Source: Lentisphaerota bacterium (GTDB lineage Bacteria; Verrucomicrobiota; Kiritimatiellia; RFP12; UBA1067). Taken from it: 21,108 nt of DNA. Shown here piece by piece: positions 8,396 through 15,881 of this stretch (its first letter is position 1; each line of letters opens with the position of its first letter). The position numbers and the translations under genes were made by a program. The notes below the pieces were generated by a model. The model worked only from the letters and a program-made list of their open reading frames with translations, was not told where the DNA came from and searched no databases. The stretch lies in assembly GCA_015061765.1 (NCBI GenBank), contig SUVZ01000018.1, forward strand, positions 1 through 21,108, given 5' to 3'.

Positions 8396-9760
8396 ATGAA
8401 GCGAAAGATATATGACAAGCTTTTGGAATGGAAAGAAAAAAGCAACGGCTCGACGGCACTTCTGATTGACGGGGCGCGTCGTGTCGGGAAGAGTTATATT
8501 GTCGAAGAGTTTGCCAAGAATGAATATGCGAGTTATGTGTTGGTGGATTTCAGCAAGACGCAAGCTAAACTGAAACGCATTTTCAATGATTATCTTGATG
8601 ATTTAGATACATTCTTTCTGTATTTTGAGCGCATAACCCATTCCAAGCTTGTAAAAGGGGATGCTTTAATCGTTTTCGACGAGGTGCAGAAGTTTCCGCG
8701 CGCACGTGAAGCGATAAAGCATCTTGTAGCGGATGGGCGCTATCATTATATTGAGACGGGATCATTGATTTCGATAAACAAGAATGTAAAAGACATTCTC
8801 ATTCCGAGCGAAGAGCATCGTATTCCAATGTATCCCATGGATTTTGAGGAGTTTCTGTGGGCAATTGGAGATGAAACTACAATGCCGCTCGTGAAAAAGA
8901 GGTTTGAGGATTTGAAGCCGCTTGGAGCGGATGTGCACCATCAGATCATGGATTTGTTCAGACAGTATATGATAGTCGGCGGAATGCCTCAGGCTGTCGC
9001 AAAATTCTCCGCTACACGCGATCTTGAAGCGGTGGATTCTGTAAAGCGGGATATTCTTGCTCTTTATTGTGCAGACATACAGAAATATGGCGGTGTGATA
9101 AGGCACAAGGCGCTTTCAGTTTTCAATGCCATCCCTTCGCAACTTTCGAAACACGAAAAACGTCTTAGGCTCTCAGAGGTTCGTGCGGGCGGACGCATGA
9201 GGGATTTCGAGTCTACGTTGGACTGGCTTGAGTCGGCAATGACGGTCAATGTGTGTCGACGTGCGACAGAACCGAATGTCGGATTGGAAATGGCGTCAGA
9301 CAGGATATCGACGAAGTGCTACATGGGAGACACGGGGCTTCTTGTGAGCCATGCCTTTGGTGAAAATGAGCTTGCCTCAAAGGATGTTCACAATCGGTTG
9401 CTGCTTGGTGATATTGAATTGAATGAAGGGATGATTGTCGAAAATGTCGTCGCGCAGATGATCCGTACTGCCGGACACAGGCTTTATTTCTTTTCGGATG
9501 CAGACCGCACATCGGCGAAGGATCGTATGGAAATTGACTTTCTGTTGGCGAAATCCCGTACGGAAAGGAGACGAAACATATCGCCGATAGAGGTTAAGAG
9601 TGGTAAGCGATATTCAACCGTTTCGCTCAATAAGTTCCGGACAAAGTTTAAGCGCTTCCTTGATACCCCTTATGTGCTTCATCCAAAGGATTTGAAGATT
9701 GAAGACGGTGTGACATATCTGCCTCTTTATATGATGCCGTTACTTGTGACAGGTAGATAG
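8396..9760 (+). CDS. AAA family ATPase with DUF4143 domain (type 1)
   Basis: This 454-residue protein is a P-loop ATPase of the AAA_14/DUF4143 type, common in anaerobes and of unknown function. The Walker A motif GARRVGKS is at residues 26-33, Walker B LIVFDE at 91-96, and a sensor-like TGS at 121-123. The middle part is winged-helix-like. The C-terminal DUF4143 region carries a restriction-endonuclease-fold-like pattern, E379-x-D381 followed by E399-V-K401. The start is supported by AAGGAG five bases before the ATG. The gene stands alone between repeat arrays, with a promoter of its own. The length is typical of the family and all motifs are intact. The function is unknown: regulation, defence and stabilisation of mobile DNA have all been suggested for such ATPases without firm proof. 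Confidence 0.9.
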   Translation: MKRKIYDKLLEWKEKSNGSTALLIDGARRVGKSYIVEEFAKNEYASYVLVDFSKTQAKLKRIFNDYLDDLDTFFLYFERITHSKLVKGDALIVFDEVQKFPRAREAIKHLVADGRYHYIETGSLISINKNVKDILIPSEEHRIPMYPMDFEEFLWAIGDETTMPLVKKRFEDLKPLGADVHHQIMDLFRQYMIVGGMPQAVAKFSATRDLEAVDSVKRDILALYCADIQKYGGVIRHKALSVFNAIPSQLSKHEKRLRLSEVRAGGRMRDFESTLDWLESAMTVNVCRRATEPNVGLEMASDRISTKCYMGDTGLLVSHAFGENELASKDVHNRLLLGDIELNEGMIVENVVAQMIRTAGHRLYFFSDADRTSAKDRMEIDFLLAKSRTERRRNISPIEVKSGKRYSTVSLNKFRTKFKRFLDTPYVLHPKDLKIEDGVTYLPLYMMPLLVTGR

Positions 9761-9762
9761 AG

Positions 9763-9948
9763 GTGAATGCTGCCGCGCCTCAAGATGGTAATGTGAAGTT
9801 CATTGTTCTGCCGAAGGGCGGTGCGGTGGGGATAACGCGCGCGGACACTTGCGTGCCCTTCGGGTTCAGCTTCGCTGAATCTATCCCTCCGAAGCGAAGC
9901 TTCTTCGGCGCATCTACCAGCTTCTTCTTCCGAGTGAAGATGAAGTGA
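9763..9948 (+). pseudogene. Remnant of the 3' end of a secreted-protein gene, with palindromic insert
   Basis: The 61 codons open with PQDGNVKFIVLPKG and close with SFFFRVKMK. Together these parallel the end of the giant protein (PEGGKVKIKATPK ... FFMRVRMK), so this looks like the last codons of a paralogous secreted protein whose body is gone. Between the two conserved pieces lie about 34 extra residues (nt 9817-9918) that contain two hairpins, TTCAGC-TTC-GCTGAA at 9865-9879 and CCGAAG...CTTCGG at 9889-9908, as expected for a palindromic element inserted in frame. There is no credible Shine-Dalgarno. It could be a small real gene, but the homology pattern favours a relic. Confidence 0.45.
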
Positions 9949-9968
9949 TGTAGAGGGACACGAAAATC

Positions 9969-9977
9969 TTATCCACA
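9969..9977 (+). promoter_or_regulatory. DnaA-box match
   Basis: TTATCCACA matches the DnaA box consensus (TTATNCACA) exactly. It lies about 75 bases before the 23-bp tandem repeats. A small hairpin, CACAAAT-CCG-ATTTGTG, follows at 9994-10010. A single box can occur by chance, so a role in replication or regulation is only a possibility. Confidence 0.35.
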
Positions 9978-10053
9978 ACTCTTCACGAATCCTCACAAAT
10001 CCGATTTGTGGAGATGAGTGTTGATTTGTGGACTCTAAGGGGAATATCGAATT

Positions 10054-10145
10054 AAAGTTATCTAAATAACCGACTGAAAATTCGATAATTAACGGAATGA
10101 AAGCAATCCAAATACCCGAATGAAAACTAGCCAATTACCCGAATG
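10054..10145. repeat. Four tandem 23-bp repeats (iteron-like) upstream of second ATPase
   Basis: Units start at 10054, 10077, 10100 and 10123, with no spacer. Each begins AAA(A/G), has a variable middle, then (A/T)TA(A/C)C(C/G)GA(A/C)TG. Units 3 and 4 end identically in TACCCGAATG. The block is bracketed by direct copies of TAAGGGGAAT at 10036 and 10157. The right-hand bracket runs into the -10 box of the ATPase gene. Exact periodicity with drift inside units suggests protein-binding sites. A minus-strand ORF through the block is an artefact. Confidence 0.75.
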
Positions 10146-10146
10146 C

Positions 10147-10176
10147 TTGTGCGTGATAAGGGGAATTTGATATAAT
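10147..10176 (+). promoter_or_regulatory. Promoter of the ATPase/SMC operon, giving a near-leaderless start
   Basis: TATAAT at 10171-10176 is a perfect -10. The best -35 is a weak TTGTGC at 10147-10152 with an 18-base spacer. The ATG at 10187 is only 10 bases past the -10, so transcription should begin about four bases before the ATG and no Shine-Dalgarno is possible. The weak -35 beside the tandem repeats would fit activator- or repressor-dependent control. Confidence 0.5.
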
Positions 10177-10186
10177 TCACGATGTT

Positions 10187-11467
10187 ATGAATAATTATCG
10201 CAAAAGAATTGTTGATGAAATCTTGCCGTTGAAATTGTCATCGTCTGCTGCCGTTTTGGTGGAAGGTCCTAAATGGTGTGGCAAGACGACGACATGCCTT
10301 CAGATTGCAAAGAGTTGTGTTTTTATGGATGAACCAACGAAACGTGATCAAAACATTGAACTAGCTTCGATTTCGCCAGGAAAAATTTTGTCCGGAGATT
10401 TCCCGCGTTTAATTGATGAATGGCAGATTGCACCTCAGATTTGGGATGCTATTCGGTTCAAGGCGGATAGAGAATCGATTATCGGTGGATTTATGATAAC
10501 GGGCAGTGCTGTGCCGGTGGATATTGATGAATTGAAGCACTCGGGAACAGGAAGATTTTCCTGGGTTAGGATGCGTCCCATGTCGTTGTGGGAGTCGGGT
10601 GAATCGTCGGGGGCCGTCAGTCTCTCGGGATTGTTTGGCGGAGAGATGATTTCGGTGGAAGACGCTAAATCGTGGGAATTGGAACAGATGGCAGAGATTG
10701 TCTGTAGAGGCGGGTGGCCGCAGTCATTGATGATGAAGGGGCGAGCTCGTTTTGAGACGGCAAAAAATATCGTTCAGGCGATTGTCGAAAGAGACATCTC
10801 CCGTGTAGATAAAATTGGACGAAATACGGATAGGGCATTAAAGGTAATGCGATCATATGCCCGAGTTCAAGGAACCCAAGCGTCAGCGAGAGTAATCAAA
10901 GCGGATATCGCTTCAAATGAGATGATGTCGATTGATGACGATACAATATACTCTTATATTAATGCTTTACGCAAGTTGTTCGTCATTGAGGATTCACATG
11001 CATGGTGTCCTAATTTGCGAACGAAAGATTCAGTAAGGTCTTCAGATACGAAATATTTTGTAGATCCTTCAATCGCGGTTGCGGCATTGGGTGTCGGGCC
11101 GGGTGAATTGATGAATGATCTTAAGACCTTTGGTTTCATGTTTGAGACTATGGCGGTGCGAGATTTGAGGGTGTATGCAGAATTGCTAGGCGGTGAAGTT
11201 AGACACTATCATGATAAGGCAGGACTTGAGTGTGATGCAGTTATTCACTTGCCGAATGGTGAGTATGCTCTTTTTGAGGTTAAAATGGGAGGACAGCGTT
11301 TGATTGATGAAGGGGTGCGGACATTGAATAGTCTGGATAGCTTAATTGCAGGGAAGAAACTTCGTAAGCCAACTTTTAAGATGATTATAACGGCAGTAGG
11401 GGAATATGCCTATGTTCGTAAAGAAGATGGGATTATGGTTTGTCCGCTTTCATCGTTGAAAGCATAA
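10187..11467 (+). CDS. AAA family ATPase with DUF4143 domain (type 2)
   Basis: This 426-residue P-loop ATPase belongs to the AAA_14/DUF4143 superfamily but to a different subgroup from the gene at 8396. Walker A is GPKWCGKT (27-34), Walker B RLIDEWQ (74-80) and the sensor-like motif ITGSAVP (104-110). The C-terminal nuclease-fold-like pattern is E348-x-D350 ... E364-V-K366. The N-terminus fits the family's usual opening (YRKRIVDE before the P-loop), supporting the ATG at 10187 although no ribosome binding site exists. The stop codon is part of the TAAGGAG that serves the next gene, so the two are likely translationally coupled. Base composition is more AT-rich than the downstream SMC gene. 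The biochemical role of the family is not established. Confidence 0.9.
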   Translation: MNNYRKRIVDEILPLKLSSSAAVLVEGPKWCGKTTTCLQIAKSCVFMDEPTKRDQNIELASISPGKILSGDFPRLIDEWQIAPQIWDAIRFKADRESIIGGFMITGSAVPVDIDELKHSGTGRFSWVRMRPMSLWESGESSGAVSLSGLFGGEMISVEDAKSWELEQMAEIVCRGGWPQSLMMKGRARFETAKNIVQAIVERDISRVDKIGRNTDRALKVMRSYARVQGTQASARVIKADIASNEMMSIDDDTIYSYINALRKLFVIEDSHAWCPNLRTKDSVRSSDTKYFVDPSIAVAALGVGPGELMNDLKTFGFMFETMAVRDLRVYAELLGGEVRHYHDKAGLECDAVIHLPNGEYALFEVKMGGQRLIDEGVRTLNSLDSLIAGKKLRKPTFKMIITAVGEYAYVRKEDGIMVCPLSSLKA

Positions 11468-11482
11468 GGAGTGGCGAGTATT

Positions 11483-14400
11483 ATGAAATCTTCTGAATCA
11501 TATAAAATTACAGCCGTTCGATTGGTGGAGTTCCATAATCTCGGAACGACGACGATAGAAATTTCTGAAGGCGGGCATCTCTTTTTGCTGGGCGATAACG
11601 GTTCGGGTAAGACGACGATTCTTGACGCTGTTCATCTTGTGCTCACGGCGGGGCGTGAGATGGAATTTAATTCCGCCGCGCGTGTGGCCGGGTCGAAGGA
11701 TTCGGGCGGCAGAACGTATCAAGGTATAGTGCTTCGCTATAATGCTGTAACCGGGCGGACGGCGCGTGAAGCGGGAATTACGTATGCGGCGGTTGAACTA
11801 AAGTCTGATACCGGGCGGGTCTGCTCGCTTGTTGTCGGGCTTTCCGCGCGCGGGATGGACGTTCAATACGAGCGCTGGGGCGGCATTGCGAGCGTCGGGG
11901 TTTCAGAGCTTCCCCTTATGATTGAAGATAGTGGTCGATTTAGAGCCGCATCGCAAAGCGAATTTAAAAGCGGCATAACAACGCTTACGGGCGGCAAATA
12001 TTATCCGCATATCAACGATTACGCCAATGCGGTAGGCGCGAGGCTTTTCGGCGGCGAAGCGAAGTATGCCGATGTCTGCAAGCTTCTTCGCACTGGCAAA
12101 GCGTATCGGGAAATCGCAGCGCGTGCCGCCAACTATGATGATCTATTTCGTCAGCTTTTAGAAGGGCCGAACAGAGATACCTTTGAGCCACTTTTGAAGG
12201 GACTTCGCGAAATTGAAGATTGCAAAGGGAGGCTTGATCAAATGGATGAGCGAGCCAACTATCTTAACGATCTTCGACGCGAGTCAGAAAAACTCGGGAA
12301 ACTGCGTCTTAAAGCTGATGTTGTCGCATGGGCGGAATGCGAGCGCGATCGCGCGGCCGCTGCGCAAAGCGTCGCGTCGTTAAAAGAAGCTGAGGAGGAG
12401 GGTCGGAAACTCCTTGATACCCTTGAGCGCGAATGGGCGGATCTTAAAGGCGAAGTCGCGAGGGCGCGAGAGCGGCTTCAGGATTTGCGCGCAAAAGATG
12501 AAACAGGGCTCATTGACCGAGAGAAGTCGGCGGCGCAGCGTTTTGGAGAGTCGAACAGAAAGGCTCAAGAAGCGGAACAGGATTTGTCTGACAAGCGTAA
12601 GTTGGCGGAGGTTGCCGCTAAGACGGAAAAGGATGCGCGTACAAAGCGAAATACGGCGTTAAGGAAAGGCGCAGATGAATTGATAGCGGCAGGCAAAGCC
12701 GCTGATTTTGCGGTCGGGTCTCTTGCAGACGCGCTTTATGCCGGAGAAGAAAATGTCGATGCGGCGTTCTCGTCAATCCGGGCGGAAATATCATTGGAGA
12801 AGGATAGCCGGTCAAAGGCGGCGTTCACCGCCGAACGTGAGGCTGACACTGCTGCACAAGACTCGGAAAAGTATCGTTCGGAACTTGAAGCGATACGTTC
12901 GCGCGGCGAGAATATGCCTGCGGTTTCGGCATTTCAGGAAGCACGGATGGACATCCGCAATCAGATGCTCGCGGCGCGGCCGCTTTATGAACTGTTGGAA
13001 CCTGCATCTGGTTGTGACGCCCGCCATTTAGCGCTTCTTGAACGGTTGGTAGGCGACGACTTTCTGGCGACATGGCTCGCCCGTGCGGATGAGGCGGACA
13101 AGGTTAGGCAGATTGTGTGGCGAAACGGCAGCGAGATTGCTGTTGCCGTTCGCGGGACATCAAGCGATGTTTCGGTGAATGATCTTGCGCCGTGGCTTGG
13201 TGCGTTTATTTCGTTTGAAGAATCGGATGTTGAGGCGGTTCGGCTTTTAGCGCAGCACCTTGCCGGAAAAACAGGGCCCTCCGACGGAGATTTTCTTTCG
13301 CAGAAGACGTGGCTCTTTAGAGGACGAGAAGGGCTTTCGCCGTCGGTGAAACCGCGTCTTATCGGACGCAAAGCGCGCGAGGCGGAGCAGGCCCGCATTG
13401 AGCGCGCGGCGGAAACGCGACTTGCCGAAGCGGAGAAAATCGAAAAAGTCGCCAATAAGAAATGTGCGGCACTTAATGCATCTTTGGAACGCATGGAAAA
13501 ACTTGAAGAGATCTTTTATGCGCTTCAGGAAACGGCGAAACGGGAGACGGAGGCTATGCGTTCTGCGGCTTTGGCGGCGGAGCGCTCGTCAGAGCGTATG
13601 CAATTGGCTGCGGCGGTAGCTTCGGAACGCAGAGCCGACGCGAACGCCGATCGCGAAGAGCTTGAGGATATTCGCATTAAGATGCGTTCCCAGGGAATTG
13701 ACGGTACGCTTGAAAAACGCATTGCTGCCGCAGAAAAGGCTGTGCGCCTGCGGGAAGCGGAAGCGGATGCGAAGAGCCGTGATATCGGGGATAAACGCGG
13801 AAAATTGGATGGTATCGTGAACGCTCGCGCTAAAGAGGAAGAGAAACTGAAAGCGTTTTCCGCTCAGATTGAAGTTTGCAAGGCTCAGTTTGAGGCGCAA
13901 ATTCCTGAAGGGATGGATGTAGCGGAGTTTGCGTATGACGAGTGCCCTGAATGCAAGGAAGCGGCTGTGGATTTCGCGCAGCTTCGTGAGCGTTTGGCGA
14001 AGGAGTCGGGTGCAGTCGAGGCGCGAATAGAACAGCGCATCCGCGATCCGAAGGGCGAGCCGTATGCATTTTCGTTCGAGCGCGAGACGAACAGGATAAC
14101 GGATCGCCGCGGGAGTTCGCTTTTGGATGTTCTTGCGGATGAGACGCATCGGCTCGATGAATTGCGCGGCGTTCTTGATCAGAAGAACAGGGAGGTTTTT
14201 GAGCGCATTTTCATGGGTGAAGTGATGCGTCACCTTTACACGGATCTTATGCGCATAACCGATCTGACTGGGAGAATTCAGCGCAAGCTTTCCGGACGTC
14301 GTTTCGGAGCCAATCGCTATCAGTTCGGCATAACGCCGGTTCCGGAGTACGAGCATTTTGTTGAGCTTGTTCGAAAAGGGTATGCGCTTGATTCAGGTGA

Positions 14401-14956
14401 TGAGAAAGATGAGCTCAGGGATTATCTTTCTTATCATCGCGAGGAGATTCTTAATGCCGAAATCGACGAGATTCCGCCGATTTTCGATTATCGCAGATGG
14501 TTCAGGTTTGAGCTTAAGGTCGTGACGGAAAACGAGGAAGGGCGCGTTATCGACCGCAAGGTCAAGAGCATGGGCTCAGGCGGTGAACAGGCGGTTCCTA
14601 ACTATTTACTCATCTTGACTGTCGCAGAATTCCTTTATCATGGCGGTACTGCCGCAGACATGCCTAAAGCTTCGCCGATTCTGTTTGATGAAGCGTTTTA
14701 CGGAATCGACGCGGCGCGGCGCGATCAGCTCTTGGCGTTCGCGGATGACTTAGGGCTGCAGCTTTTCGTCTCATCGCCCGATCAGGACGGCGTCAAGCGC
14801 GAAATCAAACATTCTGTCTCGCTTATCGTCATCAAGGACGAAAATCTCGATGTTCATTTAACACCGGTTGTTTGGCGCAATGTCGCTGTACAGGCAGATC
14901 TTCTTGACGACGCTTCGCCGGAAATGGGCATGACGGTCAAGGAAGAGACGAGATAA
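11483..14956 (+). CDS. SMC-like ATPase of the JetC/MukB type, orphan
   Basis: This is a 1157-residue protein from the ATG at 11483. An in-frame GTG at 11471 overlaps the AAGGAG at 11466-11471, so it cannot be the start. Walker A GDNGSGKT is at residues 37-44. Long alternating Ala/Glu/Arg-rich coiled coils flank a compact middle region (about 485-640) resembling the JetC/MukB hinge. The C-terminal head has signature SGGE at 1032-1035 and Walker B ILFDEAF with D1069/E1070. This is the architecture of Wadjet JetC (COG4913-like), the motor of a plasmid-restricting SMC complex. However, no JetA, JetB or JetD gene is present on either side, and the only partner is the DUF4143 ATPase just upstream. 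It may be a remnant of a Wadjet locus, or a different two-gene system. SMC-type assignment is firm; function is inferred. Confidence 0.85.
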   Translation: MKSSESYKITAVRLVEFHNLGTTTIEISEGGHLFLLGDNGSGKTTILDAVHLVLTAGREMEFNSAARVAGSKDSGGRTYQGIVLRYNAVTGRTAREAGITYAAVELKSDTGRVCSLVVGLSARGMDVQYERWGGIASVGVSELPLMIEDSGRFRAASQSEFKSGITTLTGGKYYPHINDYANAVGARLFGGEAKYADVCKLLRTGKAYREIAARAANYDDLFRQLLEGPNRDTFEPLLKGLREIEDCKGRLDQMDERANYLNDLRRESEKLGKLRLKADVVAWAECERDRAAAAQSVASLKEAEEEGRKLLDTLEREWADLKGEVARARERLQDLRAKDETGLIDREKSAAQRFGESNRKAQEAEQDLSDKRKLAEVAAKTEKDARTKRNTALRKGADELIAAGKAADFAVGSLADALYAGEENVDAAFSSIRAEISLEKDSRSKAAFTAEREADTAAQDSEKYRSELEAIRSRGENMPAVSAFQEARMDIRNQMLAARPLYELLEPASGCDARHLALLERLVGDDFLATWLARADEADKVRQIVWRNGSEIAVAVRGTSSDVSVNDLAPWLGAFISFEESDVEAVRLLAQHLAGKTGPSDGDFLSQKTWLFRGREGLSPSVKPRLIGRKAREAEQARIERAAETRLAEAEKIEKVANKKCAALNASLERMEKLEEIFYALQETAKRETEAMRSAALAAERSSERMQLAAAVASERRADANADREELEDIRIKMRSQGIDGTLEKRIAAAEKAVRLREAEADAKSRDIGDKRGKLDGIVNARAKEEEKLKAFSAQIEVCKAQFEAQIPEGMDVAEFAYDECPECKEAAVDFAQLRERLAKESGAVEARIEQRIRDPKGEPYAFSFERETNRITDRRGSSLLDVLADETHRLDELRGVLDQKNREVFERIFMGEVMRHLYTDLMRITDLTGRIQRKLSGRRFGANRYQFGITPVPEYEHFVELVRKGYALDSGDEKDELRDYLSYHREEILNAEIDEIPPIFDYRRWFRFELKVVTENEEGRVIDRKVKSMGSGGEQAVPNYLLILTVAEFLYHGGTAADMPKASPILFDEAFYGIDAARRDQLLAFADDLGLQLFVSSPDQDGVKREIKHSVSLIVIKDENLDVHLTPVVWRNVAVQADLLDDASPEMGMTVKEETR

Positions 14957-15027
14957 GACTTATCTGCAGAAAATTCAAAATGCTTGATGAAGGCGGATGT
15001 TTTCGGAGGCGGACGAGGGGTTGTAGT

Positions 15028-15057
15028 TACCACCGCATTTTTAAAAATGCGGTGGTA
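15028..15057. repeat. Dispersed palindrome, copy 3 (perfect)
   Basis: This 30-bp perfect palindrome has left half TACCACCGCATTTTT and a mirror right half. It lies 71 bases after the SMC gene stop. No T-tract follows. It shares ACCACCGCATTT with copy 1 but has a different centre that still pairs, i.e. compensatory change. The rest of 14957-15099 holds nothing recognisable. Confidence 0.75.
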
Positions 15058-15099
15058 GATGACGAAAGTTATACGTAGGTTTTTGATGCCTAGTTTCGG

Positions 15100-15128
15100 T
15101 TGATAAGTTGCGTGTGGAGTGGTATAAT
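15100..15128 (+). promoter_or_regulatory. Sigma70-type promoter
   Basis: TTGATA (15100-15105), a 17-base spacer and TATAAT (15123-15128) form a near-consensus promoter. It drives the broken helix-turn-helix gene at 15149 and probably also transcribes the flavin reductase gene, since no other promoter is evident before 15300. Confidence 0.65.
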
Positions 15129-15148
15129 GTTGCGCAAAGGGAGTTCAA

Positions 15149-15274
15149 ATGGACTATATGTCGGTAGAAGAAGCGGCGCAAAAATGGGGTCTTCCCATTA
15201 GAAGTGTGCAATTACATTGCCAAAAGATTTAAAAGTTCGGCTATTCATGGCTGGTTAAGGGCGAAGAATTGTGA
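15149..15274 (+). pseudogene. Broken helix-turn-helix (MerR/excisionase-like) gene
   Basis: From an ATG with a good AAAGGGAG site, the first 27 codons read MDYMSVEEAAQKWGLPIRS, then VQLHCQKI and a stop at 15230. This opening is characteristic of small winged-helix DNA-binding proteins (xxEAAEKWGIxxRxVQxLC). The same frame then continues KFGYSWLVKGEEL to a second stop at 15272, matching the later (R/K)FGxSWxI part of that family. About eight residues between the two parts (usually EGRI...GA-like) are missing. A small deletion producing an in-frame stop explains this best. The promoter remains intact. It could still yield a 27-residue peptide, but a DNA-binding function is unlikely. Confidence 0.55.
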
Positions 15275-15299
15275 GTAAACTTACTAATAAAGGAAAACG

Positions 15300-15860
15300 A
15301 TGAAGAAGAATTTCGGAAAAAAGAATTGGATGTTCCCGATGCCGGTTCTGATGATCGGCACATACAATGAAGACGGAACGCCGAATATGATGAACGCCGC
15401 GTGGGGCGGCGTGACGCTGGAAGATGAAATAACGATCTGCATCGATACCGCGCACAAAACCTGGGCGAATATCGCCGCGCGCAAGGCGTTTACGGTCGCG
15501 TTCGGAACGGTCGATACCGTTCGTTCCTGCGATTATCTCGGGATAGAGAGCGGCAATGACGCGCCGGACAAAGTCGCGAAGAGCGCCTTTACCGCGTCGA
15601 AGGGCGAGGCGGTCGATGCGCCGGTGATGAATGAACTGCCGCTCGTTCTCGAGTGCGAGCTTGTTTCGATGAACGAGGATAACTGCAATGTCGTCGGACG
15701 TATTCTCAATTGCGCCGTTGATGAATCGGCGCTTACGGACGGCAAGCCCGACGCGGCGAAAATGAAGCCGATCTGCTATGACCCTTGCGCACATGTCTAC
15801 CGCGTTATGGGCGAGGCGGTAGCCAAGGCGTTTTCGTGCGGCAGGGAGATCGGCCATTAA
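15300..15860 (+). CDS. Flavin reductase family protein (flavoredoxin-like)
   Basis: This 186-residue single-domain protein belongs to the FMN-binding split-barrel (flavin reductase-like) family. Typical features are the early strand MPVLMIGTYNEDGTPNMMNA, the WGG segment after it, and KTWANIAARKAFTVAF, where related proteins bind FMN. Such proteins reduce or carry flavin in the cytoplasm, and some act as flavoredoxins in anaerobes. The start has AAAGGA five to ten bases upstream. It is followed after 21 bases by the radical SAM gene, so it may supply electrons to it or simply share transcription. Assignment to family is firm; the electron partner is unknown. Confidence 0.85.
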   Translation: MKKNFGKKNWMFPMPVLMIGTYNEDGTPNMMNAAWGGVTLEDEITICIDTAHKTWANIAARKAFTVAFGTVDTVRSCDYLGIESGNDAPDKVAKSAFTASKGEAVDAPVMNELPLVLECELVSMNEDNCNVVGRILNCAVDESALTDGKPDAAKMKPICYDPCAHVYRVMGEAVAKAFSCGREIGH

Positions 15861-15881
15861 GCCGCGCATGGGAGAAAATTC

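Noticed and set aside
10054..10145. CRISPR array or coding repeat read from the minus strand
   Set aside because: The 23-bp units have no spacers. The minus-strand frame crossing them (9727-10134) changes phase at each unit, has no ribosome binding site and matches no family.
13589..14356. Long minus-strand ORF within the SMC gene
   Set aside because: It is antisense to the conserved coiled-coil and head region, which explains its openness; no motif or start signal was seen.
10187..14956. Complete Wadjet (JetABCD) defence system
   Set aside because: Only a JetC-like protein is present. No JetA, JetB or topoisomerase-VI-like JetD is found on either side within the window.
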